DNA from: Rhodopirellula europaea 6C
GTDB lineage: Bacteria > Planctomycetota > Planctomycetia > Pirellulales > Pirellulaceae
DNA length: 56,966 nucleotides
Assembly (NCBI RefSeq): GCF_000338295.1
Contig: NZ_ANMO01000253.1
Coordinates: 1 to 56,966, forward strand
Direction of reading: 5' to 3'
Below, piece by piece: positions 38,390 to 48,154 of the stretch (its first letter is position 1; each line of letters opens with the position of its first letter). The notes below the pieces were generated by a model. The model had not been told where the DNA came from and did no database searches. It saw only the letters and a list, made by a program, of their open reading frames with translations. Position numbers and translations under genes: made by a program.

Positions 38390-40921
38390 TTGACCACTTG
38401 GAAGTCACGTTCGTTCATCTTCGCGGCGGCGTTGATCGTCGCCGCGCAAATCATCGCGAGTGAGCCAGTCTTCGCCGAAGTCCCGGCCGACGTGCTCGCG
38501 TCGCTGAAAAAGCACTGCGCTGAGTGCCACGGTTCCGAATCAGCGGAAGCAAACCTGAGGATTGATCAACTGACCGGCGATCTCACCGATCGCGAAAACG
38601 CGTTGAAATGGATCGAAATCCGAAACGCTATCAACCTGGGCGAGATGCCTCCTGATGGCGAACCGCCACTTCCAGTCGACATCATCTCGCAAACCTCCGA
38701 GTGGGTCTCAGGCGAGTTGCGAGAACTGGAACGCTCGCAAAGCCGATCCGACAAACAAGTTCGGCTGCGTCGATTGAACCGGCATGAATACACGAACACC
38801 GTTTCCGACTTGCTGTCGATGAAGTTCCCGACCGGTGAAAGTCCACTCGACACTTTACCGCCCGATGGCACCGCAGAAGGATTCGACAAAGTCAGCACTG
38901 CCTTGATGGTCGACCCTTCACTGATGACTCACTACTACCGTGTCGCACGCCGGATCGCGGATCGGGCGATTGTGGATGGTTCACCGGAATACCCGACCGA
39001 AACGATGCGGTTGGAATTCGAGGAGATCGCCGACAGCCACGCGATTGGATATCTCGTCACACGTCGGGGAATGAATCCGGTCCCAGGTGGCTTGCAACTG
39101 ATCGAAGGCAGCACGCGGTCTTTCGGGATGCTTCGTTACCCGGGTCGCAAGGACAACAACGTCGCACCAACCAACGGTTTCTATCGGTTCACCATCCGTG
39201 CCGGTGGTGCCCCGGGCATCGACGGGGAAGTGCCGCGAATTCGTTTGAAACACAGCCATCCCGATGACTCCATGCAAACGATCATGGAGTACGACGTGAC
39301 GGCACCTTGGGACTCACCCACCGATACCACCGTGACAATTCCGCGAGACACCCTGGGCGGTGAACTCAGCATCGAAATCCTGAACGACACCAAGCTTTCG
39401 ATGGGCCAACGTCCTGGCGAAAACTTCATGAGACGAATCAATGAAGTGGGTGAAGCCGGCGACTTCGCCGAATCGCTGCGTCTGGCCGGTCGCAAGATCG
39501 CCGAAGGCTGGGGCGGAGAACGTTCGACACCCGATCCTGAAAAACTCGACCTGACCAAATTCCCGCGAGTCTTCTTGGATCATTTGGAAGTCGAAGGTCC
39601 CTTGTACGATCAATGGCCGCCGAAAAGCCACACGACCGTCTTGTTCCGCGGCGAAGCAGGAACCGATGACCTGGCATACGCCCGTGAGATCCTCTTGCGA
39701 CTCTTGCCGATCGCGTGGCGGCGTCCGATGGACGAACGCGAGGTTGAACCGATCCTTGGAGTCATTCAATCGGAACTTGAAAACGGTGAAACATTCCACG
39801 AAGCCATTCGCGTTGGGTTGGCCGCCACACTGACGTCGCCGAATTTCCTCTACCTTGCAGAAGGAAATGGAAACGACGCAGACAACTCCGTGCTGACCAA
39901 CCACGAAATCGCGTCGCGAATGTCGTACTTCCTGTGGTCTTCCATGCCGGACCAGGAACTCTTTCGCGCGGCCAAAGACGACGAACTGATCGATCCCAAA
40001 CAACGCAAACGGCAAGTCGAACGGATGCTGGCGGATCCCAAAATGGATCGGTTCGTCGACAGTTTCGCTCGACAGTGGCTGCAGACCGACACATTCCTGA
40101 CGTTCACGCCCGACCGATCCTTGTATCGGGAATACGACGAAAAACTAGCCGAAGCCTTCGTTCGCGAACCGCTCGAATTCTTTCGTGAGATTTTACGCAG
40201 CAACCGAAGCGTGTTGAACTTTCTTGACTCGGACTTTGTGGTCATTAACGATCGGCTCGCTCGACACTATGGCATCGATGATGTCAGCGGCGAGGAGTTT
40301 CGTAAAGTTGATTTGCCACCGGATTCCGTGCGTGGTGGGTTGCTGGCGATGGCAGGAGTGCACCAAGCCGGATCGGACGGCACTCGCACCAAACCGGTTT
40401 CGCGAGCGGTCTATGTTCGGGAAGTCTTGTTCAACAACCCCCCGGATCCACCGCCACCCAACGCGGGCGAAGTCGAACCCAACATCCAAGGCCAACGCCT
40501 GACCGTCCGAGAACGCTTGCTGCAGCACCAACAAATCGAAGCCTGCGCGGCCTGCCATCGCTCGCTCGATCCGTATGGGCTGGCGTTGGAAAACTTCAAC
40601 GTCGTCGGGCAATGGCGAGAGAAACAAGACGGCGAGAATTTTCGCGGTCGCAATCTGCCTGTGATCGACGCCAGCGGCCGGCTCCCCAACGGCAACGAAT
40701 TCACAGGCTTCGAAGATTTTCGGGCATTGCTGCTGCAACAAAGCGATCGCTTCCGCCGATCCTTGTCGGAAAAGGTGTTTGTCTACGCTTTTGGTCGCCC
40801 CGTCGGACCTGAAGATGATGCAACCCTGAATCGCGTCGTCACCGACATGAAAGCGGAAGGCGACACCTTCCGAGCACTGATTCAATCCATTGTCACCAGC
40901 CAGGCATTTGTGTCCCGATGA
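38390..40921 (+). CDS. Planctomycete cytochrome c protein with DUF1587, DUF1592, DUF1588 and DUF1585 domains
   Basis: 843 residues. The only start that keeps the signal peptide (SFIFAAALIVAAQIIASEPVFA) is the TTG at 38390, since an in-frame stop lies just upstream at 38363. The first heme site is CAECH (43-47). DUF1587 follows (RLRRLNRHEYTNTVSDLL), then a carbohydrate-binding-like sandwich (about 200-330), DUF1595, DUF1592 (LTNHEIASRMSYFLWSSMPD), DUF1588 with a second CxxCH (CAACHRSLDPYGLALENF, about 718), and DUF1585 at the C terminus (FVYAFGRPV). The stop overlaps the next start (ATGA at 40918), so it forms an operon with the DUF1552 gene, its standard partner. Role unproven; a periplasmic redox function is inferred. 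Confidence 0.92.
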   Translation: MTTWKSRSFIFAAALIVAAQIIASEPVFAEVPADVLASLKKHCAECHGSESAEANLRIDQLTGDLTDRENALKWIEIRNAINLGEMPPDGEPPLPVDIISQTSEWVSGELRELERSQSRSDKQVRLRRLNRHEYTNTVSDLLSMKFPTGESPLDTLPPDGTAEGFDKVSTALMVDPSLMTHYYRVARRIADRAIVDGSPEYPTETMRLEFEEIADSHAIGYLVTRRGMNPVPGGLQLIEGSTRSFGMLRYPGRKDNNVAPTNGFYRFTIRAGGAPGIDGEVPRIRLKHSHPDDSMQTIMEYDVTAPWDSPTDTTVTIPRDTLGGELSIEILNDTKLSMGQRPGENFMRRINEVGEAGDFAESLRLAGRKIAEGWGGERSTPDPEKLDLTKFPRVFLDHLEVEGPLYDQWPPKSHTTVLFRGEAGTDDLAYAREILLRLLPIAWRRPMDEREVEPILGVIQSELENGETFHEAIRVGLAATLTSPNFLYLAEGNGNDADNSVLTNHEIASRMSYFLWSSMPDQELFRAAKDDELIDPKQRKRQVERMLADPKMDRFVDSFARQWLQTDTFLTFTPDRSLYREYDEKLAEAFVREPLEFFREILRSNRSVLNFLDSDFVVINDRLARHYGIDDVSGEEFRKVDLPPDSVRGGLLAMAGVHQAGSDGTRTKPVSRAVYVREVLFNNPPDPPPPNAGEVEPNIQGQRLTVRERLLQHQQIEACAACHRSLDPYGLALENFNVVGQWREKQDGENFRGRNLPVIDASGRLPNGNEFTGFEDFRALLLQQSDRFRRSLSEKVFVYAFGRPVGPEDDATLNRVVTDMKAEGDTFRALIQSIVTSQAFVSR

Positions 40922-42249
40922 GCAAACCGTCATACAAACCACGACTCAAGACGCTCAACCGCCGGATGCTTCTGCGTGGGGCCAGCACCTGTTTGGCGTT
41001 GCCTTGGTTGGAAGCGATGTTGCCGCGAACGGCCTCCGCCGCGGAATCCACCAAGGCCGTCCCACGGATGGGCATGTTCTACTTTGGCACGGGCATGAAC
41101 ATGCGGCAGTTCTACCCGGAAGGCTATGGGCAAGACGCGAAAATGTCTCGCATCTTGAAGCCACTGGAAAAGCAACGCGATCAGTTCACGGTTCTGTCGG
41201 GAACCTCGCTCAGTCACGGTGGCGGTCACGACGGTGCCTACCCGTTTGCGACCTCGATCGCTCGCGGCGAAAAACAAACAATCTCGCCCGATCAATTGGC
41301 CGCCGAAGTGCAGGGCAAGCACACTCGGTTCCCGTCATTGCAGTTGTCTGTCAAACGTGGCACCGGCTTTGGTTCGCAAGCTCTGGCAACCATTTCATGG
41401 AATCGACAGGGCATCCCATTGGCCGCCGAGAATGATCCGCAGACCATTTTCAACCATCTCTTTCGCCCGCCCAACTCCCAACAACTCGTCAAACAAAGTG
41501 ACGAATTCCGACAACGTGGCAGTGTGCTCGACGCGGTGTTGTCGGATGCGAAACAATTGCAAACACGACTCAGCCAATCCGATCGTCAACAACTGGACCA
41601 ATACTTCCATTCCATTCGCGAAGTTGAAACGACATTGCGACGTGAAATGGACTGGTCCGATCGTCCCAAACCGTCCCCCAACCTCGATGGGTTTGGTGAT
41701 TACGAAAAAGCCGTCGCACCGGAGGGCAATGGAAAGTTCGTCTACGACACGTACGCGAAATTGATGTACGACCTGATCGCACTGGCGTTTCAAACAGATT
41801 CCACGCGTGTGGTCAGCTACGTCGTTCGAACTGAATTGGCCGGTGGCGTGTACCCGGAATTTGGTGTTTCCAAGGGCTATCACGAACTGACGCACCACGG
41901 CAACGACCCAAAGAACCTGGAAGAACTTGCCCGGGTCGACGCAATCTACATGCAACACTGGAGCCACTTCCTGAACCGCTTGGCATCCATTCGCGAAGGG
42001 GAGGGCACTCTGCTGGACAACACGTTGCTGGGATTCTCCAGCGGCATGGGAATTGGGCACAGCAAAGACCTTCTGCCGACGATGATTTCCGGCGGCAGCG
42101 GGCTCGGCATCCGTCACCAAACGCACCTTCAACTCAAAGACAACACGCCGCTTTCTTCACTGTGGCAAACCATGGTTGAACGGATGGGAGTGAACGTGGA
42201 CGGTGAGTTCCAGGACAGCACTGGAAGCATCAGGGAACTTCTCGCATGA
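40918..42249 (+). CDS. DUF1552 protein with twin-arginine signal
   Basis: 443 residues. The start overlaps the previous stop by 4 bases. The N terminus has a Tat motif (LNRRMLLRGASTCLALPWLEAML, Arg15-Arg16). The DUF1552 pattern is clear: VPRMGMFYFGTGMN, LSGTSLSHGGGHDGAYPFAT, PSLQLSV, ETTLRREMDW, LIALAFQTDSTRVVSYVVRTELAG, and LLGFSSGMGIGHS. It resembles DUF1501 in being an exported partner of a planctomycete cytochrome protein and is presumably in the same complex as the upstream product. The following gene starts inside its stop codon (ATGA at 42246), so three genes are translationally coupled. Confidence 0.92.
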   Translation: MSKPSYKPRLKTLNRRMLLRGASTCLALPWLEAMLPRTASAAESTKAVPRMGMFYFGTGMNMRQFYPEGYGQDAKMSRILKPLEKQRDQFTVLSGTSLSHGGGHDGAYPFATSIARGEKQTISPDQLAAEVQGKHTRFPSLQLSVKRGTGFGSQALATISWNRQGIPLAAENDPQTIFNHLFRPPNSQQLVKQSDEFRQRGSVLDAVLSDAKQLQTRLSQSDRQQLDQYFHSIREVETTLRREMDWSDRPKPSPNLDGFGDYEKAVAPEGNGKFVYDTYAKLMYDLIALAFQTDSTRVVSYVVRTELAGGVYPEFGVSKGYHELTHHGNDPKNLEELARVDAIYMQHWSHFLNRLASIREGEGTLLDNTLLGFSSGMGIGHSKDLLPTMISGGSGLGIRHQTHLQLKDNTPLSSLWQTMVERMGVNVDGEFQDSTGSIRELLA

Positions 42250-43345
42250 TTCGCCCGTGTATCAAACGACTGAGTTCGGCTCTCGTATTGGCAGGTTTTT
42301 GACGCTGCCAAGCCGAGCGGATGAACCGACTCGGCAAACGCAGACCAATTCGATCGGCATGCGGTTCGTTGCAATCGAACCAGGTGAATACCGACGAGGT
42401 TTTGACAAATCGAACCAGCGTGATCGCAAATTTGCATTGGCTCATTCCTTCAGCAATCCTCAAGAATTCCGTTTTGATTCGCCATCGCATTTGGTGGTGC
42501 TCACAAAACCGTTTGAGCTTCAAACCACGGAAGTCACCGTCGCTCAGTTCCGTGCCTTTATCGAAGCCACCGGGTATCGAACCGACGCCGAAAAGAACGG
42601 TGGAGCCTTGGGATGCTTTCCAGATGAAAAGGACTACGTCGACCGCTTTCGAAAGTCATCCGATGTGACTTGGAGATCTCCCGGCTTTGAACAATCTGAC
42701 GACCATCCCGTCGTCGCCGTCAGTTGGAATGACGCGGTGAAGTTCTGTCATTGGCTCTCGGAACAGGAAACCGCGACGTATCGCCTGCCGACCGAAGCCG
42801 AATGGGAATACGCCTGCCGTGCTGGTCAAACAACATGGTATTCCTGGGGGAGTGACCCGGACGATGCCTACGTGCATGCCAACGTTGCCGATGGGGCACT
42901 CGAGGCTGTTCAGCCAAACACAACCCGCTATCAGCGGGCGATCAAGCTGAAGGCGAACGACGGCGACGGTGTGGTCTTCACCGCCCGAACCGCTCGCTTC
43001 CAACCCAACCCATGGGGTCTGCATGACATGCACGGCAACGTTTGGGAATGGTGCCAAGATCGCTGGTCAGCCGATCTCTATCGAAACTACCTGGATGACG
43101 TCCCATGGCCGGAACGATCAAAGTTCACCGTGACCGATCCAGTGGCGCTGGAGGAAACACCGCAACATACTTACGGGGATTGGCGGAGCATGCGAGGTGG
43201 AGCTTGGACCTGCGCTCCAGCGTCCGTGCGATGTTCGATCCGCACGTTTGCTGAAGCAGCCGATGCAACGATCTACACGGGGTTTCGAGTCGCCCGGGAA
43301 CCGCGAACGAACTTAAAAATCGGGACGAACGCCGCCAACGATTGA
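42246..43345 (+). CDS. Secreted FGE-sulfatase (SUMF1-like) domain protein, frame broken after the signal peptide
   Basis: The body (TLPSRADEPTRQ to 43345) has a formylglycine-generating-enzyme fold: IGMRFVAIEPGEYRRG, ELQTTEVTVAQFRAFIEATGY, PVVAVSWNDAVKFCHWLSE, RLPTEAEWEYACRAG, DMHGNVWEWCQDRW, MRGGAWTCAP and YTGFRVARE. The coupled ATG at 42246 instead opens MIRPCIKRLSSALVLAGF and stops at once. A run of five T at 42296-42300 lies at the break; with a sixth T the protein would read straight through as a 366-residue product with a signal peptide ending near SRA. This is a frameshift, a sequencing error or recoding. Only the first of the two FGE active-site cysteines is in place (WTC; Val replaces the second), so true FGE activity is doubtful. 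Confidence 0.8.
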
Positions 43346-43401
43346 GAGCGACATCGTCGTGGTGTTGTCACGGGTGCCGCGCAATGCCACAGTTGTCTTC
43401 C

Positions 43402-44043
43402 ATGTCGGAACCTCAAAATGTCAGCCACTGGATCGACCAAGTCAAAGACGGCGATTCCATTGCCGCCAACCAGATTTGGCAGCACTACTATGACCGCTTG
43501 GTCGGATCGGTCCGAAACAAACTCTTTGGCCAAAACCGAGCCGTCTCGGATGAAGAGGACATCGTCCTGAGCGTCTTCGACAGTTTCTACTCGGCGGCTC
43601 AAAAGGGCCGTTTTCCGGATCTTTCCGACCGAGACGATCTGTGGCGTTTATTGTTGAAGATGTCGGCTCGCAAAGTGGTGGACAAACGTCGCCGTGATCA
43701 ACGTCAACGTCGCGGCGGCAACGTTCAGCTCCATTCCCTCGACAAACGCGATGACGACCGAACATTCATCGAAGCCATCGGCGACGAGCCCTCACCCGAA
43801 ATGGTTTTGATGATGGAAGAATCGGTCGAGCAATTTTTTTCGCATTTGGGTGTCGGGCAGTTGAGAGATTTAGCGGGTGCCAAGTTAGAAGGGTATTCCA
43901 ACGCGGAACTCGCCACACGATTTGGATGCTCTGAACGGACGATTGAGCGTCGTCTGCACCTCATCCGTGAAAAATGTCAACAGGAACTGTTCGATGAGCA
44001 TTCGCCAGAAAAAACTACCGATCGCGACCTTGGAACGAATTGA
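43402..44043 (+). CDS. ECF-type RNA polymerase sigma factor
   Basis: 213 residues from the ATG at 43402. Region 2 is seen as AANQIWQHYYDRLVGSVRNKL with DEEDIVLSVFDSFYSAAQKG, then a basic linker (KVVDKRRRDQRQRRGG). Region 4 is LEGYSNAELATRFGCSERTIERRLHLIREKC, a helix-turn-helix for the -35 box. No anti-sigma factor with a zinc motif follows. Instead the next gene is a Ser/Thr kinase that overlaps it by 50 bases, an arrangement known for planctomycete ECF groups in which the kinase is thought to control the sigma factor. The target genes are not evident here. Confidence 0.92.
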   Translation: MSEPQNVSHWIDQVKDGDSIAANQIWQHYYDRLVGSVRNKLFGQNRAVSDEEDIVLSVFDSFYSAAQKGRFPDLSDRDDLWRLLLKMSARKVVDKRRRDQRQRRGGNVQLHSLDKRDDDRTFIEAIGDEPSPEMVLMMEESVEQFFSHLGVGQLRDLAGAKLEGYSNAELATRFGCSERTIERRLHLIREKCQQELFDEHSPEKTTDRDLGTN

Positions 44044-45745
44044 TGACCTTTGCGCCGAATTCGAACGCAAATGGCAATCCGACCAATCCCCCTCGATCGA
44101 ATCGGCTCTGACGGAAGACATTTCACCCGAGGAGCGAGACGTTTTGTTGGCTGAATTGGTCGTTTTGGATGTCGACTATCGCCGGCGACGATCCGAGAAC
44201 CCAACCGAACAAGACTACCTGGATCGCTTTCCCAATAGCATCTCCGTCATCCGCGACGCGTTCCGCGGGAACGACCAACCCAAGCGAGCCTTCATCCCAC
44301 CGTCGGTCGAACAACTGGGTGAGCAATTCCCTAATTTGAAGATCACCGAACTACTCGGCGCGGGCGGAATGGGTGCGGTCTACAAAGCTCGCCAAGAAGG
44401 CCTGGATCGTGTCGTCGCCCTTAAAATCCTGCCCGAAGAATTCGGACACGATGTCAAGTTCGCATTGCGGTTCACTCGTGAAGCTCGCACGCTCGCGAAA
44501 TTGAACCATCCGAATATTGTCTCAGTCTATGAGTTCGGACACGTCGACGACACGTACTATTTCTTGATGGAATACGTCGACGGATCCACGCTGCGGGATG
44601 TCGTCGCGGCAGGCCAACTCGCTCCCAATCATGCACTCGCGATCGTGCCGCATCTTTGCGACGCGCTTCAGTACGCTCATGACAACGGCGTCATCCACCG
44701 CGACATCAAACCAGAAAACATCCTGATGGCGATCGATGGCTCGGTGAAGATCGCCGACTTCGGACTTTCGCGACTTCTCGGCGATCAAGACCAAACATCG
44801 GCGCTCACGGGCACACACCAGATCATGGGCACGCCGCGGTACATGGCACCTGAACAACTCGAAGGAGCACGTGGAGTCGACCATCGCGCCGACATTTATT
44901 CACTTGGCGTCGTCTTCTACGAGATGCTGACCGGTGAACTTCCGATCGGTCGTTTCGCGGCCCCATCGCAAAAGGTCGAGATCGATGTTCGATTGGATGA
45001 TGTTGTTCTGCGAACGCTCGAGAAAGAACCGCGCAGACGCTATCAACGAGCCAGCCAAATCAAATCGGACGTGCAATCCATTGCCTCGGGTGACCGCGCC
45101 GCGCTCGCTCCAACCCAGATCGTCGACTCAGCTTCTCAACGAGACCGCGTTCCTTCCTCCGTCGGAATTCAAGAGCAAGAACTCGCGGGCCGATTGCTCC
45201 TGACACGTCGCCAACTCATGGAGCGGGTTAAATCGGCGTTGCGACCTTTGGGTGTCGGCCAGGTGCTTCAAATTTTGATTGGAGTCGCTCTTATCGCGTT
45301 GGGTGCTTACTGCTGGGCCCCCAACACGCACGTGCCACATCAATTGGTCAGTGGCGTGATCGTGCACGTCTACGGTTTGTTCTTGATCATTTCGGCGGCC
45401 AACGTCTTGGTTCGAATCAAACGCATCGACACGTCCCAACCGATCACCGAAATTCGCGAAAAGCTCGACGCAGTCAGGCGTTTTTCTTTGTGGGTCGGCC
45501 CCGTCATCGGCTTCGCATGGTGGTTGATTTGGATCCCCGTCGTCGTGGCAGCAGGATTCGATCAGGTCCTGCGCCCCAACTCTCTTTCCCCGTCACTGAT
45601 TGTGGGCGTGATCGGAATCGCGGTCTCCTTCGGGTTGTACGCGATGGCAATGAAATCAGAACACTGGCGTCAAAAGATCGGCGGCCGAAGTGTCACCAAC
45701 GCCGAACGAGAACTCACCGAAATCGAGCAGACCAACATCCGCTGA
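43994..45745 (+). CDS. Membrane-anchored Ser/Thr protein kinase
   Basis: 583 residues from the ATG at 43994. An N-terminal helical region of about 110 residues (RIDDLCAEFERKW, EQDYLDRFP) is typical of planctomycete kinases linked to ECF sigma factors. The kinase domain spans about 115-385, with the glycine loop LGAGGMGAVY (121-130), Lys144, HRDIKPEN (Asp237), DFGLSR (255-260) and MAPEQLEG. After a polar linker, four membrane helices follow: LIGVALIALGAYCWA, VYGLFLIISAANVLV, FAWWLIWIPVVVAAG and LIVGVIGIAVSFGLYAM. There is little extracellular loop, so the membrane part may act as anchor or sensor. Overlap with the sigma gene implies joint expression and probable phosphorylation of the sigma factor. 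Confidence 0.94.
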   Translation: MSIRQKKLPIATLERIDDLCAEFERKWQSDQSPSIESALTEDISPEERDVLLAELVVLDVDYRRRRSENPTEQDYLDRFPNSISVIRDAFRGNDQPKRAFIPPSVEQLGEQFPNLKITELLGAGGMGAVYKARQEGLDRVVALKILPEEFGHDVKFALRFTREARTLAKLNHPNIVSVYEFGHVDDTYYFLMEYVDGSTLRDVVAAGQLAPNHALAIVPHLCDALQYAHDNGVIHRDIKPENILMAIDGSVKIADFGLSRLLGDQDQTSALTGTHQIMGTPRYMAPEQLEGARGVDHRADIYSLGVVFYEMLTGELPIGRFAAPSQKVEIDVRLDDVVLRTLEKEPRRRYQRASQIKSDVQSIASGDRAALAPTQIVDSASQRDRVPSSVGIQEQELAGRLLLTRRQLMERVKSALRPLGVGQVLQILIGVALIALGAYCWAPNTHVPHQLVSGVIVHVYGLFLIISAANVLVRIKRIDTSQPITEIREKLDAVRRFSLWVGPVIGFAWWLIWIPVVVAAGFDQVLRPNSLSPSLIVGVIGIAVSFGLYAMAMKSEHWRQKIGGRSVTNAERELTEIEQTNIR

Positions 45746-45746
45746 T

Positions 45747-45846
<100 letters not shown>

Positions 45847-45861
45847 CAACCCCTTCCACTT

Positions 45862-46596
45862 TCAAACGATTCCCCCGTTGGCCCGTAGCGTCTGACCGTT
45901 CACCCAAGCCCCATCCGGGCCGGCCAAAAAGGACACCACGGATGCAATGTCGCTCGGCTCTCCCAGTCGTTCCAGCGGCGACATCTTCGTCAGCCGATCG
46001 ATCAACTCATCCGACTTGTCATCCAGGAAAAGCTTGGTGGCGGTCGGGCCGGGTGCGACTGAGTTGACCGTGATCCGTCGTCCTCTCAGTTCGTTTGCCA
46101 ATACAGCCGACATGGCTTCCACCGCCGCTTTCGTCGCTGAATAAACACCGTAGTTTGGCATCCGCAATCCGATGACACTGGACGAAAGATTGATCACTCG
46201 ACCACCATCGCGCAGTTGACGGGACGCTTCTCGCATCGTGTGAAAACAACCTTTGAGGTTGATATCGACCAGCCGACCAAATTCCTCGTCGGAAGTCTCC
46301 GCGATCGTTTGCATTTTCAGAATGCCCGCGTTGTTCACCAGCACGTCTACCCCGCCGAATGACTCCGTCGCGAAATCAAAGAGTCCTTTGACCGCGTCTG
46401 CGTCACTCACGTCTGCTTGAAACGACTTTGCTTCGCCGCCTGCATCTGTGATTCGCTGAGTCACCTCGTCAGCCGCCTTGGGACTACTCGAGTAATTGAC
46501 CACAACCGCCAAACCATCGCTCGCCAATCGTTCAGCGATCGCCGAACCGATCCCACGCGACCCACCGGTGACGATGGCAACCCGTTTGCTGTTCAT
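45862..46596 (-). CDS. Short-chain dehydrogenase/reductase
   Basis: 244 residues, classical SDR. The cofactor motif is TGGSRGIG (10-17), with VVNYSSSP after strand two, which favours NADP over NAD. NNAGIL is at about 89, the catalytic serine is in INLSSSVIG, and YSATK supplies Tyr and Lys. The C terminus (FLAGPDGAWVNGQTLRANGGIV) is that of 3-oxoacyl-ACP reductase-like and sugar/aldehyde reductases. There is no fatty-acid gene nearby, so a general reductase is the safer call. It is convergent with the kinase, with the tandem repeats in between. Confidence 0.93.
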   Translation of the reverse strand: MNSKRVAIVTGGSRGIGSAIAERLASDGLAVVVNYSSSPKAADEVTQRITDAGGEAKSFQADVSDADAVKGLFDFATESFGGVDVLVNNAGILKMQTIAETSDEEFGRLVDINLKGCFHTMREASRQLRDGGRVINLSSSVIGLRMPNYGVYSATKAAVEAMSAVLANELRGRRITVNSVAPGPTATKLFLDDKSDELIDRLTKMSPLERLGEPSDIASVVSFLAGPDGAWVNGQTLRANGGIV

Positions 46597-46740
46597 TCGA
46601 AAACACTCTTTCCCGCTGGTGAATACTTGAACGATTTTCCCAGCAATGACCTTTCACCCAAAAACTACGCCAGCAATCTACACTATCTCTGCAAACCCAC
46701 CCCGTTTTCATGGCACGCGTTTTTCCTGGTCTATCACTTC

Positions 46741-48090
46741 ATGTTCCGAGCCTCGTTTTTCCTTGTTGTTTTGCTATGCACCTGCTTTTTGTCTCTCGCC
46801 GCATCAAGCGCCATTGAGCCAACCAGCGTCACGCCTCAACCAAACATCTTGATGATCTACGCTGATGACCTCGGCTACGAAACGCTGCAGTGTTATGACG
46901 GCCTCGATTTCACCACCCCAAAGCTGGATGCCATGGCAGCGGAAGGCGTGCGGTTCAACCGGGCCTACGCGAGCCCCGTCTGCACACCCTCGCGAGTCAG
47001 CCTACTGACAGGGCTTTATCCGTTTCGCCATTCGCATCTTGGAGTCCTGCCGGTGCACAAGGGAACACACCAAAAAGTGGACTTCGGCAAGATGCCCACC
47101 TTCCCGCAACTGTTGCGTGCCAACGGCTACACCACCAGCGTGACCGGCAAATGGCAACTGGCGACACTCGAAGTCTGGCCGAACCACATCCGCAACGCGG
47201 GCTTTGATTCCTGGTGTGTCTGGCAGATCTGGCGGGACGGAGAAAAGACGTCACGACATTGGAATCCGACGTTCAACGAGGACGGCCAAATTCGGGAAGA
47301 TATCCAGAAGCGATTCGGTCCTGATGTGTTGGTCGATTATGTGATTGAGCAAATGGCTGAGGCACAAGCTGCGAACCAACCCTTTTTGATCATCCACAAT
47401 GAACTGCTTCCGCACGATCCAATCGTCGAAACCCCGGAGGATCGAAGACTGAATCGGCAACCCCGACTCACACACATGGTCGGCTACTTGGACCAACTCG
47501 TAGGCCGGTTGCTCGACGCGGTGGAAAGACTTGGAATCCGAGACAACACCTATGTGGTATTCATGGGTGACAATGGCACGCACGAGGTCGACTTTGACAA
47601 TCCAAAATTCGGACAACCGGGGGAACGGAAACACACTCGCCATACGCGTGCCGGAACCGTTAACGGCGGCAAATTCGAATTGAATGACGCGGGCACTCAC
47701 GTTCCACTGATCGTCTGGGGACCGCCATCGGTACCCGCCGGCCAGGTTTGTGACGACTTGGTGGATGTCGTTGACCTATTCCCCACGTATTGCGAATTGA
47801 CCAACACCGCAATTCCTGAATCGCTGATCGTCGATGGCCGCAGCATCGTGCCACAGATTCACGGGCAAACCGGTGAACTTCGACCGTGGGTTCACCACGC
47901 GATCAGCGGAAAAGGCGAGAGTTTGTTTGACGGTTCATGGCGTGCATTTACTCAGAAGGATCAACTGTGGGACGCACGCCAACTGCCTGCCGAATCACCA
48001 GCGGCGGCGGATGATGAACGGGCCGAGTCAGCTCGCGCTCGACTCGAGGAAGCCTTTCAAACGCTCCACCAAAACACCCTCACTGACTGA
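46741..48090 (+). CDS. Secreted sulfatase
   Basis: 449 residues from the ATG at 46741. The open frame reaches upstream to 46417 but overlaps the SDR gene and lacks signal-like sequence there. The signal peptide is ASFFLVVLLCTCFLSLAASSA (about 4-24). The core has ILMIYADDLGYE with the metal-binding Asp pair, CTPSR with Cys81, LLTGLYPFRHSHLG, VTGKWQLA, LIIHNELLPHDP and FMGDNGTHE. It is shorter than the other two sulfatases and ends soon after the catalytic domain, in a polar helix. The YADDLGYE start is typical of the choline-sulfatase/arylsulfatase groups common in planctomycetes; the substrate is unknown. Confidence 0.93.
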   Translation: MFRASFFLVVLLCTCFLSLAASSAIEPTSVTPQPNILMIYADDLGYETLQCYDGLDFTTPKLDAMAAEGVRFNRAYASPVCTPSRVSLLTGLYPFRHSHLGVLPVHKGTHQKVDFGKMPTFPQLLRANGYTTSVTGKWQLATLEVWPNHIRNAGFDSWCVWQIWRDGEKTSRHWNPTFNEDGQIREDIQKRFGPDVLVDYVIEQMAEAQAANQPFLIIHNELLPHDPIVETPEDRRLNRQPRLTHMVGYLDQLVGRLLDAVERLGIRDNTYVVFMGDNGTHEVDFDNPKFGQPGERKHTRHTRAGTVNGGKFELNDAGTHVPLIVWGPPSVPAGQVCDDLVDVVDLFPTYCELTNTAIPESLIVDGRSIVPQIHGQTGELRPWVHHAISGKGESLFDGSWRAFTQKDQLWDARQLPAESPAAADDERAESARARLEEAFQTLHQNTLTD

Positions 48091-48102
48091 GGGTCAAATT
48101 CC

Positions 48103-48132
48103 ATGACCGACATGAAGCGACAGATCGGTCAT
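48103..48132. terminator. Hairpin between convergent sulfatase and lactonase genes
   Basis: ATGACCGA (48103-48110) pairs perfectly with TCGGTCAT (48125-48132) around a 14-base loop, in the 64-base gap between convergent genes. It could end transcripts from both sides. There is no clear T-run. Confidence 0.35.
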
Positions 48133-48154
48133 CGATAGACGCTCGATTCCCACT

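Noticed and set aside
46417-46740. N-terminal extension of the sulfatase frame
   Set aside because: Overlaps the SDR gene on the other strand and would bury the signal peptide at residue 110.
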